NCBI GenBank assembly: GCA_025617745.1
Contig: CM046864.1
Location: 32,121,239-32,185,238, forward strand
Direction of reading: 5' to 3'
From: Heliocidaris erythrogramma
Taxonomy: Eukaryota; Echinodermata; Echinoidea; Camarodonta; Echinometridae
DNA: 64,000 nt
Below, piece by piece: positions 23,201-34,860 of the stretch. The position numbers were made by a program, and so were the translations under genes. Within the stretch, counting starts at the first letter, position 1, and every line of letters begins with the position of its first letter. The notes beneath the pieces were generated by a model that had not been told where the DNA came from, did no database searches, and was given only the letters and a program-made list of their open reading frames with translations.

Positions 23201-23460
23201 AATAACATCCGTCCACAAATATCTCCTGAGGAAAATTGGAATTTGGTCAAGAAGAAAAAATGGTTTGGTTGCCTTGATGGCATCCAGTTGTAGAGTAGCT
23301 TCTTGGAGGCGACATGACTTTGTGAACACACTCGAAAAGCACTTCAACGTTGGTATGTTTAGAGCTTCTGGAGATAAACGTTGAGATAGGAATTCAGATG
23401 ACTGCTGGAAACGCATAACTACTTACAAGTTTTACCTCGCATTGGAAAACAGCGAATATA
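20201..23460 (+). pseudogene. Seven tandem copies of an alpha-1,3-fucosyltransferase (GT10) coding segment
   Basis: The unit is 443 bp. Copies start (at CCGC/ACGC-TAACTAC) at 20201, 20645, 21088, 21703, 22146, 22588 and 22968, and the array closes after 23411. The plus-strand translation in each unit gives ASNCRVASRRRHDFV, HFSVGMFGACG, YKFYLALENS, DYITEKFWWNTL and LPIVYGPPGED. These are the signature of the donor-binding C-terminal half of GT10 fucosyltransferases. In another frame VPYGTYNNSRP and ENQNWAKKKK are the segment just upstream in the same protein. A TGA between GDKR and DRHSDDCW occurs in six of seven copies, and 443 is not a multiple of three, so no copy is functional. Copy 3 carries an extra partial duplication of about 172 bp; copy 6 lacks about 63 bp. 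The middle copies are almost identical, the outer ones diverged. Fucosyltransferases transfer fucose from GDP-fucose to glycans in the Golgi. Confidence 0.88.
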
Positions 23461-23959
23461 GCGAATATCATTTGAATTTTTAAGCATTAATATATGTTTG
23501 AACCATAGATGTATTATAGATTTACTAGACGGAAAGCAGTACGCGCGGAAATCATTACGTGAATTGAATTAGGCCCCGCCTCTTTCGGATCATTTGAAGG
23601 GACGATAAGCACCCGTTATCGTCATTATATCGATAATAGGCGTTGCATTATCCATATTTCTTGCGCCTGTCAGTTTATTGTGAAACTTTGATTGGATGCT
23701 AGGTCATGAATGTGTACATAATTTGATAGTATCGATTAAAATTTACTTGACCTCAACTTCGTCAATTCAAGACCTATTGATTATATGCAATGACGTCACC
23801 GCACGAAATGAGAGATGTTAGTTAAAAGCACTAGCTGAGTAGAGGTCAAATTGCGAGTAAATTTCGTATATTTAGTTTATTAATAACCTGCTGTTGATAA
23901 TATATTTTTCAAAAATAATGCTGCGGATATATTTATTTCAAATGTTTGTCATTTGAAAT
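23461..23959. other. No gene recognised
   Basis: AT-rich flank between the fucosyltransferase-derived array and the BEL/Pao fossil. It includes GATAACGGG-like inverted words near 23610-23640; nothing coding was seen. Confidence 0.45.
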
Positions 23960-23968
23960 TCACTTCCT

Positions 23969-24645
23969 ATGACGAATCATTCAAGGATTTTGAAGATTAT
24001 TTTTAAGAATATGTATATCGTTGGCAGGTTGACTTTGCAAGATTTTCCACATGCCTTTTGTACACACTGTCTCATACTGAACGATGAGGGCTCTATTTTC
24101 AGCTTGTTCTATACGCCGTTTTCGGAGTATATACCTGTGCTCGGTATTACGGAGTTGGGTCTGACTGGATGTGCTAACATGTTAAATGAGGTTGGTAGGT
24201 CCAACGACATGGACAATAGTAAGATGTTGGCTATTTTGGAGAGGCAGCTGTCTGCTGAAGACTGCAAGATTTGGTTTCGTCATCAACAGTCACAAGCGGC
24301 AGCTTCCTTCCAGATGCTACGAGACTGGCTAGTCTTGGAAATGAGAGCTAGAGTGAGGTAATCAGCACCTCTTAGAGCAGACACCGGCAAATCATCTGTG
24401 AATTGTAAGAGTGACAAATATGGGTCTGATCAGTGTAAGGACTTTGTCAACAAGTCACAAGCACAGAGGATGGAAATGGTGAGAAACAGCAACATCTGTT
24501 TTAGTTGTTTTAAGCCGGCGGTGGACACCGAATGAATACCTGCACGAGGAAGAGCCAGTGTACTGAGAACTGCAAATGCCAGCAATGTAAGTTTTACCGC
24601 CACCCATTGCTGCATTCTGAGCTAGAGACCAAGAAGAAAAAAACC
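23969..24645 (+). mobile_element. BEL/Pao fossil: Gag-like part
   Basis: LERQLSAEDCKIWFRH (about 24237) and QMLRDWLVLEMRARV are typical of the Gag-side conserved region of BEL/Pao elements. A cysteine-rich zinc-knuckle region follows (about 24400-24600). Broken. Confidence 0.8.
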
Positions 24646-24654
24646 AGTAAGATC

Positions 24655-25590
24655 CGTAAGAAATTTTTAACTGGTCCAGTTGATTTTTAACTGGACCAGT
24701 TCAAATCAACTGGAAACCAGTTATATCAATTGGATTCCAGTTGAAAAAAAAAGTAGTAAATCCAGTTGAACTATTTTTGACCAACTTGTGTAACTGTCCA
24801 TTGAACAATGGCCATATTTCCAGTTAAACCAGTTGATGATTGAGCAAACTCCAGCTGGCAATTTTATTCTGGGATACTACTGATATAACAAAGACATTAT
24901 TACTACTTTTTATCATCATCATCACTACTGGTATTATTATTATCATTATTACTATCATTATCATTTATTATTATCATTATCATTTATTATTATAATTATT
25001 ATTACTATTGTGGTTGTTGTTATTATTATTGCCAATCGATAAAGCAAGAAGAGTTTCCAGATATGGTCAACTGGTTTAATTCCAGTTTTTGTTTCAATTA
25101 AAATTTCCAACTGGTTTTAGACCAGTTAGACCAGTTGATCAACTGGTTTGACCTCATTTGCATATTGCCACTTTTTGTAGAGAAATCAACATTTAAAGTG
25201 AAATACAAATGCAACCTTATTTCTTTGTCTGAATATTCTTCCTAGATATTTGCGTAAAATATTTCAAAGTAAAAATGTATGATTTTGCATTACATGTTTC
25301 AAATTACAACAGAAAGAATATTCACTAACCATCATCACAAGTGAAATACACTGATTCTGCTATATAAGAAACCAAATGGAAGTTTCTAGTTGACCCTGGA
25401 AAATACCAGTAAGACCAGTTGGTAAGACCAGTTGGAAACACCAGTTGGAAAAGCACCTGTAAGACCAGTTTGAAAATTCCACTTACAAGACCAGTTAAAA
25501 ACACCAGTTGAAATCTCCAGCTGGTTTTTGACCACTTCACTTTTAACTGGACCAGTTAGACCAGTTCTAACAATGTTTCAATTTCCAGAG
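24655..25590. repeat. Keyword array: ACCAGTTGG / CCAACTGGT
   Basis: The words AACTGG, CCAGTT and ACTGGTCCAGT recur in both orientations. They are dense at the two ends (24658-24850 and 25070-25570) with an ATT/ATC microsatellite (24900-25035) and unrelated AT-rich sequence between. The array is bounded on both sides by pieces of the BEL/Pao fossil, so it entered as a unit. No protein is encoded. Exact ends and a target-site duplication could not be fixed. Confidence 0.75.
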
Positions 25591-25775
25591 TTTTCCTTCT
25601 GGGGGCTATTGGTGCTGGGATCGGAGTAGCGCTGACTACAAATCCTTCCTGTCATTACAGTTGAGTTCATACGTGCTGAACATGGTGTGAAGGAGGCAAA
25701 GTTCTATTCAGGCTCTCAAATCGCCATTATATAAGGATTTGCAGATCACCTCCAGCTGCCAGGGGGTTTATGCAC

Positions 25776-26811
25776 ACATGGGCTAAAGATGGACTACCTT
25801 CATTCGGGCTAAACCCTTTTGGTCCACTCTTCATTTGGTCTAATTTGCACTTGGTCTAATAACCAGAAGGTCTAATGACCACTTGGGCTAATTATCACTT
25901 GGTATAATTACCATTTCTACTTTATTTTGTTGTCACTCGGTCTACTACCAGTTCGTCTAATGTCTTTTTGTCTAATTCTCAGTCAGTCTAAAACTAATTG
26001 GTCTACAAGCATTTCGTCTACAATCCACTTGGTCTAGTACCATTTGGTCTACATAGCATTTATACGGTCTAATTATGCAGTTGGTCTAACTTTCATTTAG
26101 CCCATTTTCCATTTAGTCTAATTATCGCTTGGTATAATTACCATTTCGTCTACTTTATTTTGTTGTCACTTGGTCTACTACCAGTTCGTCTAATGTCTGT
26201 TTGTCTAATTCTCAGTCAGTCTAAAACTAATTGGTCTACAAGCATTTCGTCTACAATCCACTTGATCTAGTACCATTTGGTCTACGTAGCATTTATACGG
26301 TCTAATCATGCAGTTGGTCTAACTTTCATTTAGCCCATTTTCCATTTAGTCTAATTGTCAGTTGGTCTAAATGCCAATTTTTCTAAACATCATTTTGTCT
26401 AATTATCACTACGGCTAATTGCCTGTTGGGCTATTCCCTTTTCGTATACGCACATACCAACAACACTATGCGTAATTTCGTTGGCAATCCCTGGACAGGT
26501 TGTGGCCAGAGCTTTTTCAAAGGGCCTAGGGGTCCGGGAGGGGGGGGGGGGGTGTTGCTGTCCTGATTAGACTTTATCCTGAGCTGAGGTCAAAAACAAG
26601 AAAATACCGATATCTGTTAGAAAAAAGAAAATGGTTTCATTTCACCAAATGTTTCTGAGAGTCTATGTTCTCTTTGTCTGTTTTGTACGTAATATATTAT
26701 TGTAGGCCTACACAACGTATATTTTGTCAAACTATCCAATACACCGCTGTGCGGCTGCATATTTTGTTATATTATGGTATACTCTATTTACATGACAAAT
26801 CATGGGGAAAA

Positions 26812-26844
<33 letters not shown>

Positions 26845-28312
26845 CGATCTTTTGTAAAAATTGTTATGTTGATGATGAATAAAGGAACCCCGTGGAAGGG
26901 CAAACAAATAAATTAAAAAATTGCTGCTCGCTCGGTCGCTTTCGCTTCCTCGCATAACATAATTTGACGCGGGAAGGGGGCGCAAATTCATTGTTTGCCC
27001 AGGGTGTCATAATACCTAGATATGCCACTGCCCTATAGAAGAAATTAAAGAAGGCAGTGAACAAGTATAAAAAGCGACATTTTTAGAAAGGTGAGGAGGG
27101 GGGGGGGGCATTGTGCCCCCCCCCCCCTGTCAACGAGCGAGTTAATTTACGTTTCAGATGAACAGAGAATAATAATATAATAATAATAATAGTTGCATAC
27201 TCTATCTTCTATCTTCTTCTTTTTTCGTTTTTCTTCTCTCTCTCTTTCTCTCTATCACTCTCTTTTTGGTCAGAATCATGGGGGCAACCGCCCCTGCCCC
27301 CCGTCCTGTAGCACCGCCCCTGAAAAAAGCAGTTTGCATCGCTGAAAAGAATCAGAGAAGCTTAATGCCAGAATATTTAGTTCTTGATGTGACAATAGTG
27401 TGACACCTTTGAGCAGGAACTTGCGAGACCTGGGGACAGTGTGCCCAAATGTTTAATAAACTTGCAGCAATTAAGATATCCCCCGCCCAAAGCTTGCTCG
27501 CTACGCTTGCTCGCACTCACTTATTGTAACTTATGGCAGTAACATAAAGCCCTATCTCTTTTATTGAAAGATTGTGCTTGAAATCGGATATCAAATAAGA
27601 AAAATGAATAACAGATTATCAACCAAAAAAAAACATAATTTGAAGTGCAATACAAAATCAGGTTCTTCTACTTAAGTCATAAAAGGAAGAGGAGACCTAT
27701 GAATGTTTTAATTACTAAAAAATAATACTAAATAATTGATTTTAATAAACTGAATAATTAATATATAAAATGTAGAGATATTGATTGATCTTGATATAAG
27801 CAGCAACAACTCTTTTAATGCTCATTTACGAAGATCATTCTTTGAATTCTCATTTTTTAAAAGTTTCATTTCCCTGTCCTGTCCAAATGGTCATTAGACT
27901 ATATGAATATTAGACCAAATGGTCATTAGACCATTTAACAGTTATACTAAATGATAAGTAGCCCAGATGGTTATTAGACTAAATGGAATTGAACCAAGTG
28001 ATAGGTAGACCATGTGGTATTACCCAAAGTAGGTGTAGCCCAAATGGATATTAGACTATGTGGCTTGTAGACAAAATGACTATTACACTATTTGGAAATA
28101 GGCGAAGTGAAAATTAGCCGATGTGAAAATTAGCCCAAAATGGGTTTTAGACTAAATGGAGTTAGCCAAACAGGGTATTAGACGAATTGGTTATTAGGCC
28201 AAATAGAAATTAGACGAAATGGTAAGTAGACAAACTGGTTGTAGACAAAATGAAGTTAGACCACGTGGAGTTCGACGAACTGATAATTAGACCAAGTGGT
28301 GGTAGGACAGTG
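25776..28312. repeat. Keyword array: GGTCTAATTACCA, inverted at its two ends
   Basis: From 25776 to about 26430 the word TTGGTCTA and variants recur at about 12-20-bp spacing. I count about 15 exact GGTCTA. From about 27885 to 28312 the same vocabulary recurs as its reverse complement (ATTAGACCAAATGG), so the ends form a degenerate foldback. A 230-bp segment beginning at about 25900 is repeated from about 26130. Both outer ends may begin CACAC (CACACATGGGC at about 25771; CACACTGTCC on the minus strand at about 28312). It sits between two protease-region pieces of the BEL/Pao fossil, so it is an insertion. Confidence 0.78.
26535..27320. repeat. Poly-G/poly-C bounded repeats inside the GGTCTA element
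   Basis: G runs lie at about 26537-26552 and 27098-27108, and a C run at 27115-27127. A stretch with GCTCGCTCGGTCGCTTTCGC (about 26922) and CTAGATATGCCACTG (about 27017) belongs to the same dispersed family seen near 6250 and 28905. (TA)n lies at 26819-26845, and TC-rich low complexity at 27200-27265. Confidence 0.5.
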
Positions 28313-28510
28313 TGGTGAGCATTGGAGAAGGAGTGAAAGAGCTAAGAACTGAGATATACAGAGCTCAAATTCGACCAGTGTCCGGCCAGAGACGTTACAC
28401 CATTCAAGCGATTGCACTCCCGCATATCTGTGAAGTGCGGGAGATGGACATTCCATCACTTACAGAAAGAATTAGGTTGCCACCTAAAGAGATACACAGA
28501 GGCATGGGTT
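28313..28510 (+). mobile_element. BEL/Pao fossil: protease-region part
   Basis: ELRTEIYRAQIRPVSGQRR and EVREMDIPSLTERIRLPP, read in two frames, match the segment just after the retroviral-type protease in BEL/Pao polyproteins. A piece of the preceding protease region lies at about 25660-25775. Broken. Confidence 0.78.
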
Positions 28511-29100
28511 TCGATCCCGGGGGGATGGGGGGGGGGGGGGGGCTGGGATATATATCCCAAAAAAATTGGAGGTGGGGGATGGCCTGTATTATCACCCCCC
28601 CCCCCCCCACCCCCCAATATTGGATGGAATAAATACGAATTAGGATACATTAACATCAACTAATAATGATCTTGAAATACGATCACATTCTTTACCAATT
28701 AAAAGTAAGGAATAACAAATGTCATAATTTCAGTGCGAAAATATCGAAGAAAATTTGTTCGCTGGCATTGTTATTCTCAATTGAGGGGTTTCGTCCATTG
28801 GTGTAGATGCGTGCATTCCTTCTTTTCATAAAAAAAAATATTTGAAATGCTGTAAAATGCAAGTTTTATAGACCGATTTTTGAAAAGAAATACCCCTTCC
28901 CCACTTGGCCGCTTCGTTCAGTGGCGTATCTGGGGGGGGGGGGGGAGGGTGGGGGTGCCTGGGTGGCACATGGAGGGGGCGTAAAAAAGGCAAAGGAGAG
29001 AAAGAAAAAAAGGGGAAATACACTAGAAATCTAGTTTTTGAAGGTTTTAAATGCGCAAATTTTCCAAAGCTCAATCGCTTTGCTCCCTCGCATAATTATT
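28511..29100. repeat. Poly-G/poly-C bounded repeats in the fossil
   Basis: A 28525-28620 unit has a G run, GGGATATATATCCC and a C run (foldback-like). A second unit at about 28915-29100 opens CAGTGGCGTATCTGGGGG and ends near CTCAATCGCTTTGCTCCCTC. Both belong to the family described at 6250. Confidence 0.5.
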
Positions 29101-29559
29101 TTCTTTCCAGATCTCGTGATTTCGTGATAGTTCTTAAAAAGCTTCCTCAAAGGGTTCAAAATTTGAAAAAAATTCAAGATGTAATTGCTTTGTTGGCTAT
29201 ATCATGTACGTTTCCCCAATATAGGATAAAGTGTATAAAACAGTATTTGCAAAGCATTTGCAAAGGTTCAACTTTTGAAAGAAATCTCAACTTTAGGTAG
29301 CCTTGCTGAATTTCTCGACTCTTTCTCAAGCCTATATAGGATTTTCGTTAGTTTTACTCCCGATTGTAAAAGTGAGTGAATAGAAAACCGTTTATCAATT
29401 TATAAATTTTGAGCTTCTCTGCCGCTAAATTGCGGTTGTCAGTTGCAAAATTTCCAGGGTAAAATTAACAAGAAATTGCGTTTTTTTTGCTTCCAGATTA
29501 CATATTGGAGTACAGTCGTGGAAGAGGTGTTCTTCCCATTCAGCTGGCACCAGATACAA

Positions 29560-31150
29560 TGTTCATGGCAGACAGCATGATTGTGCTCTTGATCCAGCCA
29601 CGCCAGAAGTTTCAAGTAGTTTGTGTCAGCTAGAGTTGGGTAAATACACAGCCAATCAGATCCACAACAATGGAGACACCTTCCTGGAGATGTCAATCCA
29701 GCAGATGACATCTCGCGTGGTATATTAATAGAGAGATTGATGGAGAGGTGGTTACGCGGTCCTGAGTTCCTGCGAACACCACGAGACGAGTGGCCACAAA
29801 GAATGGGCTCAATTGACTATAATAGGTTCTCAAGCTGGAGAAAATTGCTAAGAGTAACAGCGTAGGTGTTAATCTGACAACCAGATGCAATACGTCCAGT
29901 GGAAGAGATGAAAAGGGCCAATTTCTGTACCAGAGTTGGAGTCGGCAGAGATCTACTTGATAAAGGAAGCCCCAAAACCTCTGCACCAGAGATTGAAGAG
30001 GCATGATTTCAAGACTCTGAGTCCCTTCATTGATGATGGAATCATCTACGTCGGAGGAAGAGCAAGCAAACGAGCAGCTTCATATGACGATGGGCATCCA
30101 GTTCTGTTGCCGCAGAAACATCAGATCCCAACGCTTATCACGCGCCATGCAGACAACGTTGGTCATGGTGGAGTCGCGCCTACACCAGAGAAGGTTAGAG
30201 CTAAGTACTGGATAACTGGTGTGCATAAGCTCGCGAAGACGATCAAGCACAGATGTGTAGTGTGTCGCAAAATGGAGCACAAAACAGAGACACAGATCAT
30301 GGCGGAGTTGCCTGAGATTTGCATGTCACCTTTTCTGCCGCCTTGATGTACACGTCTTGTGATTACTATCAATGTCAGAGTAGGACGGAATAAAGTCGCG
30401 AAGCAAGACGGAGTGATATTCACTTGTCTCAACACTACAGCAGTACATCTAGCCTTCGCTGTCGACAGCTCAACCATGGAGTTTCTTCATATACTGAGAA
30501 GATTTTTCGCGTTCAGAGGTCAACCTACGGTCATAATGAGAGGTGCCGGTACGCAATTCGTGAGTGCTGAGATGGTGAAAGGATGGGATGACACGCAGCT
30601 TGGAGACTTTTGTGTTTAGAACGGGGTAATTTGGAGATTCACGCCCCCTCAGCTCCCAATCAGAATGGTTGTGCCTAAGCGTTGGTCAAGAATGGTAAAA
30701 TCGCGATAAATAAAGCTATAGGTGGCCAAACGCTTACTCCTTTTGAGCTGTACGTTTGTCTGGTTGAAGTATGAAATCTTGTAAATCAGCGTCCCATAGG
30801 GAGGGTCCCAAATGATCCTGATGATGGTCATTAATTATGCCACAATGACATACCGTTAGGTCGTTCTTCAAGCAGCATACCTCAGGGTCCTTTCAGAGAG
30901 ACGAAAAACTCAGGGCATAGAGTAGAATTTGTACAGAAGATAGTTGAATCATTTTGGAAGACACGAATCGAGCCGTGTTCCCTCTATTACTACCGAGGAA
31001 GACGTGGAACGTTGAGAAACTTAATGTTAGGGAAGATGACATAGTCCTTTTGTCACATCCAAATTCCATCAGAGGAAAGTGTACTTTAGGGAAATTATCA
31101 ATGTGTACCCCGGGTCTGAAGGAAAAATCAGAAATGTAACAGTTATAATA
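29560..31150 (+). mobile_element. BEL/Pao fossil: RNase H end and integrase
   Basis: GDVNPADDISRG-like sequence (about 29690-29720) marks the end of the RNase H region. HADNVGHGGVAPTPEKVRA with a CVVCRKME pair (about 30150-30280) is the integrase zinc-binding domain. AVHLAFAVDSSTMEFLHIL and GQPTVIM (about 30441-30540) belong to the integrase core. LNVREDDIVLLSHPNS (about 31020) is the C-terminal region. Broken. Confidence 0.85.
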
Positions 31151-31162
31151 GCAACCCTTAAT

Positions 31163-32122
31163 ACACAGTAAAAACATATTTTAAACAACTCTTCAAAATT
31201 TTAAAAGAACGCTGTTTAAGCCGGTCACTCTAACAACTATTGTTTAAAATGTTAAACAACCAAGGTTGTTTAAACTTTAAACAGCCGCTTGTTTAAAATT
31301 GTAAACAATTTTTGAAAAACAACAGGTTGTTTGAAAACACACAGTTGTTTAAAACTTTTTTCACAACTATTGTTAAAAAAAATTTGTTGTTTAAAACAAT
31401 TGTTTAAAACATCTAGGTTGTTTAAAACTATACAGATATGATGTGTTTAAACGTAAACGGTTGTTTAAGGCTGTTGTACACAAGTAAGTTCCTAATGCCA
31501 GAGCTGATTTATACGTTCACAGGTAAGCATTTAGACTAAATGTATTGTAATCTGATCGAATTTGGTCTCAAGACATATTGTGCTGCCATGCCATCTATAT
31601 GATGTCTAGATTTAAGCCACAGTCACAGAATTAATTATGATTTAGACCTAGCTGCAACTTTGCAAGTCGCCCTTCCAGCGCAGCGCAGTTTAAATTACTT
31701 GCACACATATAGTACAGGACCGGACCCAAGCGCGCGTTAACTGTGTGTGCAACTTCAACTGCGCTGCAGCTAGGTCTAAATCATAATTAATTCTGTGACT
31801 GTGGCTAAGATCTAGACATCATATAGATGTCATGGCAGCACAAATATATCTTGAGACTAAACTCGATCAGATTACGATATATTTAGTCTGAATGCTTACC
31901 TCTGAATGTATCAATCAATCAACTTCTGCAACATTGCAACCACAAAGTCGTTCGCCATGATGAAGCCGGCCGTGTTTGGCGGAGAACGAAACCCGTCTAG
32001 CGCGAATTTTCAATCTTTTTTAAACAACTGTTGTTTAAAAGATTATCATTGATGTCTTAAACAGCGGTCGTTTGAAATACCGGGTCCGTACACAATTTTA
32101 AACTGCGAAATTCTAAACAGCG
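31163..32122. mobile_element. Keyword array: GTTGTTTAAAAC, with internal 170-bp-arm foldback
   Basis: The ends look like inverted repeats: ACAGTAAAAACATATTTTAA on the left and, reverse-complemented, ACAGCAAAAACGCTGTTTAG on the right. Subterminal sequence at both ends repeats TTGTTTAAAA / TTTTAAACAA in both orientations (31180-31480, 32010-32115). The centre is a foldback, with arms at about 31504-31695 and 31750-31920. It lies between two C-terminal integrase pieces of the BEL/Pao fossil, so its limits are well bracketed. CACAG-like ends with repeated subterminal motifs recall CACTA/EnSpm elements, but this is only a resemblance. Confidence 0.75.
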
Positions 32123-32190
32123 TTTTTGCTGTTTTGCTGCAGATCGATTACTATAGTGGCAGTTATCTATCCAGCAGAAGGTTATGAGAT

Positions 32191-34357
32191 AAAAAAAAAA
32201 TGACTTTGAGAAACAATTTGTACCTTTCCCTAAGGGAAGATATCTTTGACTGACTCTTTATTTTCTAACTTACTGAAACTTAGTTAATATGTGATTCAGA
32301 AGAAAATACACCCATATTGTCATTTATAGTGAATAAGATTTATGCAAGAGATATTAAAAAAAAAGACATTTGTAATGAGCTAGATAAGTTGATCGGCGAA
32401 AAGAAGATTTACTTTAATTTTCTCTCCCCCCCCCCCCCCCATGAATGATTGGACCTCTACACATTGGAAATTAGAGATCAGGAAACCGAAAACCAAAAGC
32501 TGTGGAAGAATGGTGTACTGGGGATAGCATGTCATTGATATTTAGTTTCGAACAGGTGGGGGTCAAAAAGAGGGCAGGAATCGATACGAAACCGGGGAAA
32601 TCACCAAAATGCACCTTTTTGAAGGAAATGCAATTAGCTAAAATACATCAGAAGGAAAGAAGTAAAATCGGATAGAATTAGATTGGGAAAGGAAGGGGGA
32701 GAAGGATGGCAGACGTACACATTTCCCATATATTTTTTTCATTACGGATTTTGATTTCGATGTAATAGTATTTTCACTAAATTTTGCAGACGGGAGAATG
32801 AAGCGAGAAATAAATTGACTAACATTTTCTATGAATTATTTTTTCCCGACAGGTTCGTAATTAGTAAGACAAGTTTATCTATTTTGGTTTAGAGGATATA
32901 TTAAGTCCATATAACTTTCCATTCTTTTTCAAAGTTTTGATTCGTTGGACGAAATGGGTATTTGACTAATTGGGTAGACTATTTCTCCCTATTTCCTTAA
33001 GAATAGTTAAAACGATAAAGGCTGTTCTACCTGTTTTTCTACTTGTTCTCTCTTTTTTACTATTTTTTAAAATTAATTTTGTGTAGTTATCTGGATCGCA
33101 TGAAGTGTATATCCCTTTATATATTTCAAAAAAAAAAAGCTTACAGCCTGATTATGTTATAAGAAAGACTTTGTTCCTTATATGTCTATCAAATACGTGT
33201 TTAAGGAGAATTCCAATTAAGTGGCTTTATAGAGAATTATTTTGTGCTCATTACAATGAATGCATGCAATGCCTAAATGCATGGTCGATGCACCTGAATG
33301 ATAGTACAGAAATACTCATGTGCTAAAAATGGCAGCGGTTCATTGTTGGAATTCTAAGTACGATAATAAATTTCTTTCTTTGATTAATTCATTTGACTTT
33401 GAGTAGGTCTACTCGTCTGCATTTCTATATTTTCTTCATATGTCGGGGCTAAAATTTCATACTACTAAAACATGCCTATAATGTTGAAATATTCCCATTT
33501 TAAAATACATTGAAAACAAATGGCAATTTCTTTTGAATAATGCTTTATAATCTCAATTTTCTACCTATTTCTTGAGAGTTCTTCCCTTGTTTATTTTTCA
33601 AAAAAATCAAACTAAAATAGCCAAATGTTAAAAGGTGTTTGAAAGACTAGCTATTTTAATCATATTTCATGAAACATTTCTTCCTTTCTTATACCTATAT
33701 CCGGAAGATAAACAAGCTCATGTCAAACATGAACAAAACTACGAGGACGTTGGTAAGAAGAAGGGGGAAATCGAATCGAAAAGAAAGTGAGCCTTCTATT
33801 GGCTCGAATCTCTCTTGGTGACACAAAAGAGATGACTAAAATAACAAAATAAATAAATAAATAATCAGAGATGAACGGGTGACCATCAATCATCTCTGGG
33901 TTTACACTCATCATAACTATTTATCATCATATATATCTTGACTTACACATGAATAAGCACTTATGCTTGTCTTTCTAAAACCTGGGTCAGTAAACCAAAT
34001 ATCACTCTTTATGCTACTCCAGATCAACAGAAATTAATTCCAAAAGTATTACGCTGACTTGCACACGTTTTTGAATGTATTGGAATAACCCAAATTTCGC
34101 ACACTGAAATGGATATGTTTGTCCTCTATCTTTTATCTCTACTCATTATTATTTATTACAAAATTGTTTCATCAGACTTTACTCACCTCTTTGGCGGGTT
34201 AAACAAACTATTAGAGTAGCTCTGGTGATACATCAAATTAACAGTTTTGAAGTTTCTAAACCATCGTGATGAACATACGTTCATCCTCTTTGAAAACGTA
34301 TTGCTCTGAGAAGAGAATCTAATTTGCATGTATTACGACCAAAACATTGCGGTATTT
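32191..34357. other. No gene recognised
   Basis: AT-rich sequence with a C run at about 32425-32440. Short frames (33105-33326, 33723-33914) show no family resemblance. The last part may include worn 3' sequence of the minus-strand LINE next to it. Confidence 0.45.
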
Positions 34358-34860
34358 TCAAAATGCAACTGAAAAAGAAATAATCCTTTCTTGACAGAAA
34401 AAAGACATGATTTCAGAAGAATATTGGAAGTCATTGATATAACTAATAAATGACAAGGGGCATATGACAGAACCTTTGGGGACAAAGAAAGATACTAATC
34501 TTTCATAAGAACCATGACCGTTGATACTAACGTACAGTCGGTAAGGTAATTCCTTAAGCACTCCAAGGCCTTTCCTCGAATCCCGTAAAGGATAACTTTC
34601 TGTGCAGTTTATCATGATTAATAGTATAAAAGGCCTTGGAGAAGTCTAGAAATGTACCAACAGTATGAGATTTATTACCAACAACATGAGCTACTTTATC
34701 TAGAAACAAGAGTTGAGCATTAATTGTTGAGTGGTTCCGTCTAAACACAAATTGTGTGTCAGACAGAATATCAAAATGTATAAGAAACTTGATTGTACAT
34801 TAATAAATTAACTTTTCGAGTATTTTAGTAAAAGATGTCACTAAAGTGAAATGGAATTTC
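34358..34860 (-). mobile_element. LINE C: non-LTR reverse transcriptase fragment
   Basis: The minus-strand translation gives FRRNHSTINAQLLFLDKVA, then FLDFSKAFYTINHDKL (palm block A, about 34650-34610), PYRLYVSINGHGS, VPKGSVICPLSFISYINDF (the PQGSVLGPLLF block with changes) and then loses the frame before the FADD box. It is broken into at least two frames. The tract up to about 34860 continues the RT N-terminal side (TQFVFRRNHST). Both ends are missing. Confidence 0.82.

Larger units (their letters stand above)
23960..32190 (+). mobile_element. BEL/Pao LTR-retrotransposon fossil, fragmented by later insertions
   Basis: Pieces in the order expected of a BEL/Pao element lie on one strand. A Gag-like region with zinc-knuckle cysteines occupies about 23969-24645. 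Protease-region pieces lie at about 25660-25775 and 28310-28510. The end of RNase H and the integrase (zinc-binding, catalytic and C-terminal parts) span about 29560-31150, and the last C-terminal piece is at about 32125-32190. Most of the reverse transcriptase is absent. No long terminal repeats were identified. The element is old and broken, with more than ten disablements. At least three keyword-array elements (24655-25590, 25776-28312, 31163-32122) and poly-G repeats are inserted in it. Confidence 0.85.

Noticed and set aside
31163-32122. Firm assignment of the TTGTTTAAAA element to CACTA/EnSpm
   Set aside because: Only the left end has a CACAG-like start; the right end and the target duplication do not confirm it.
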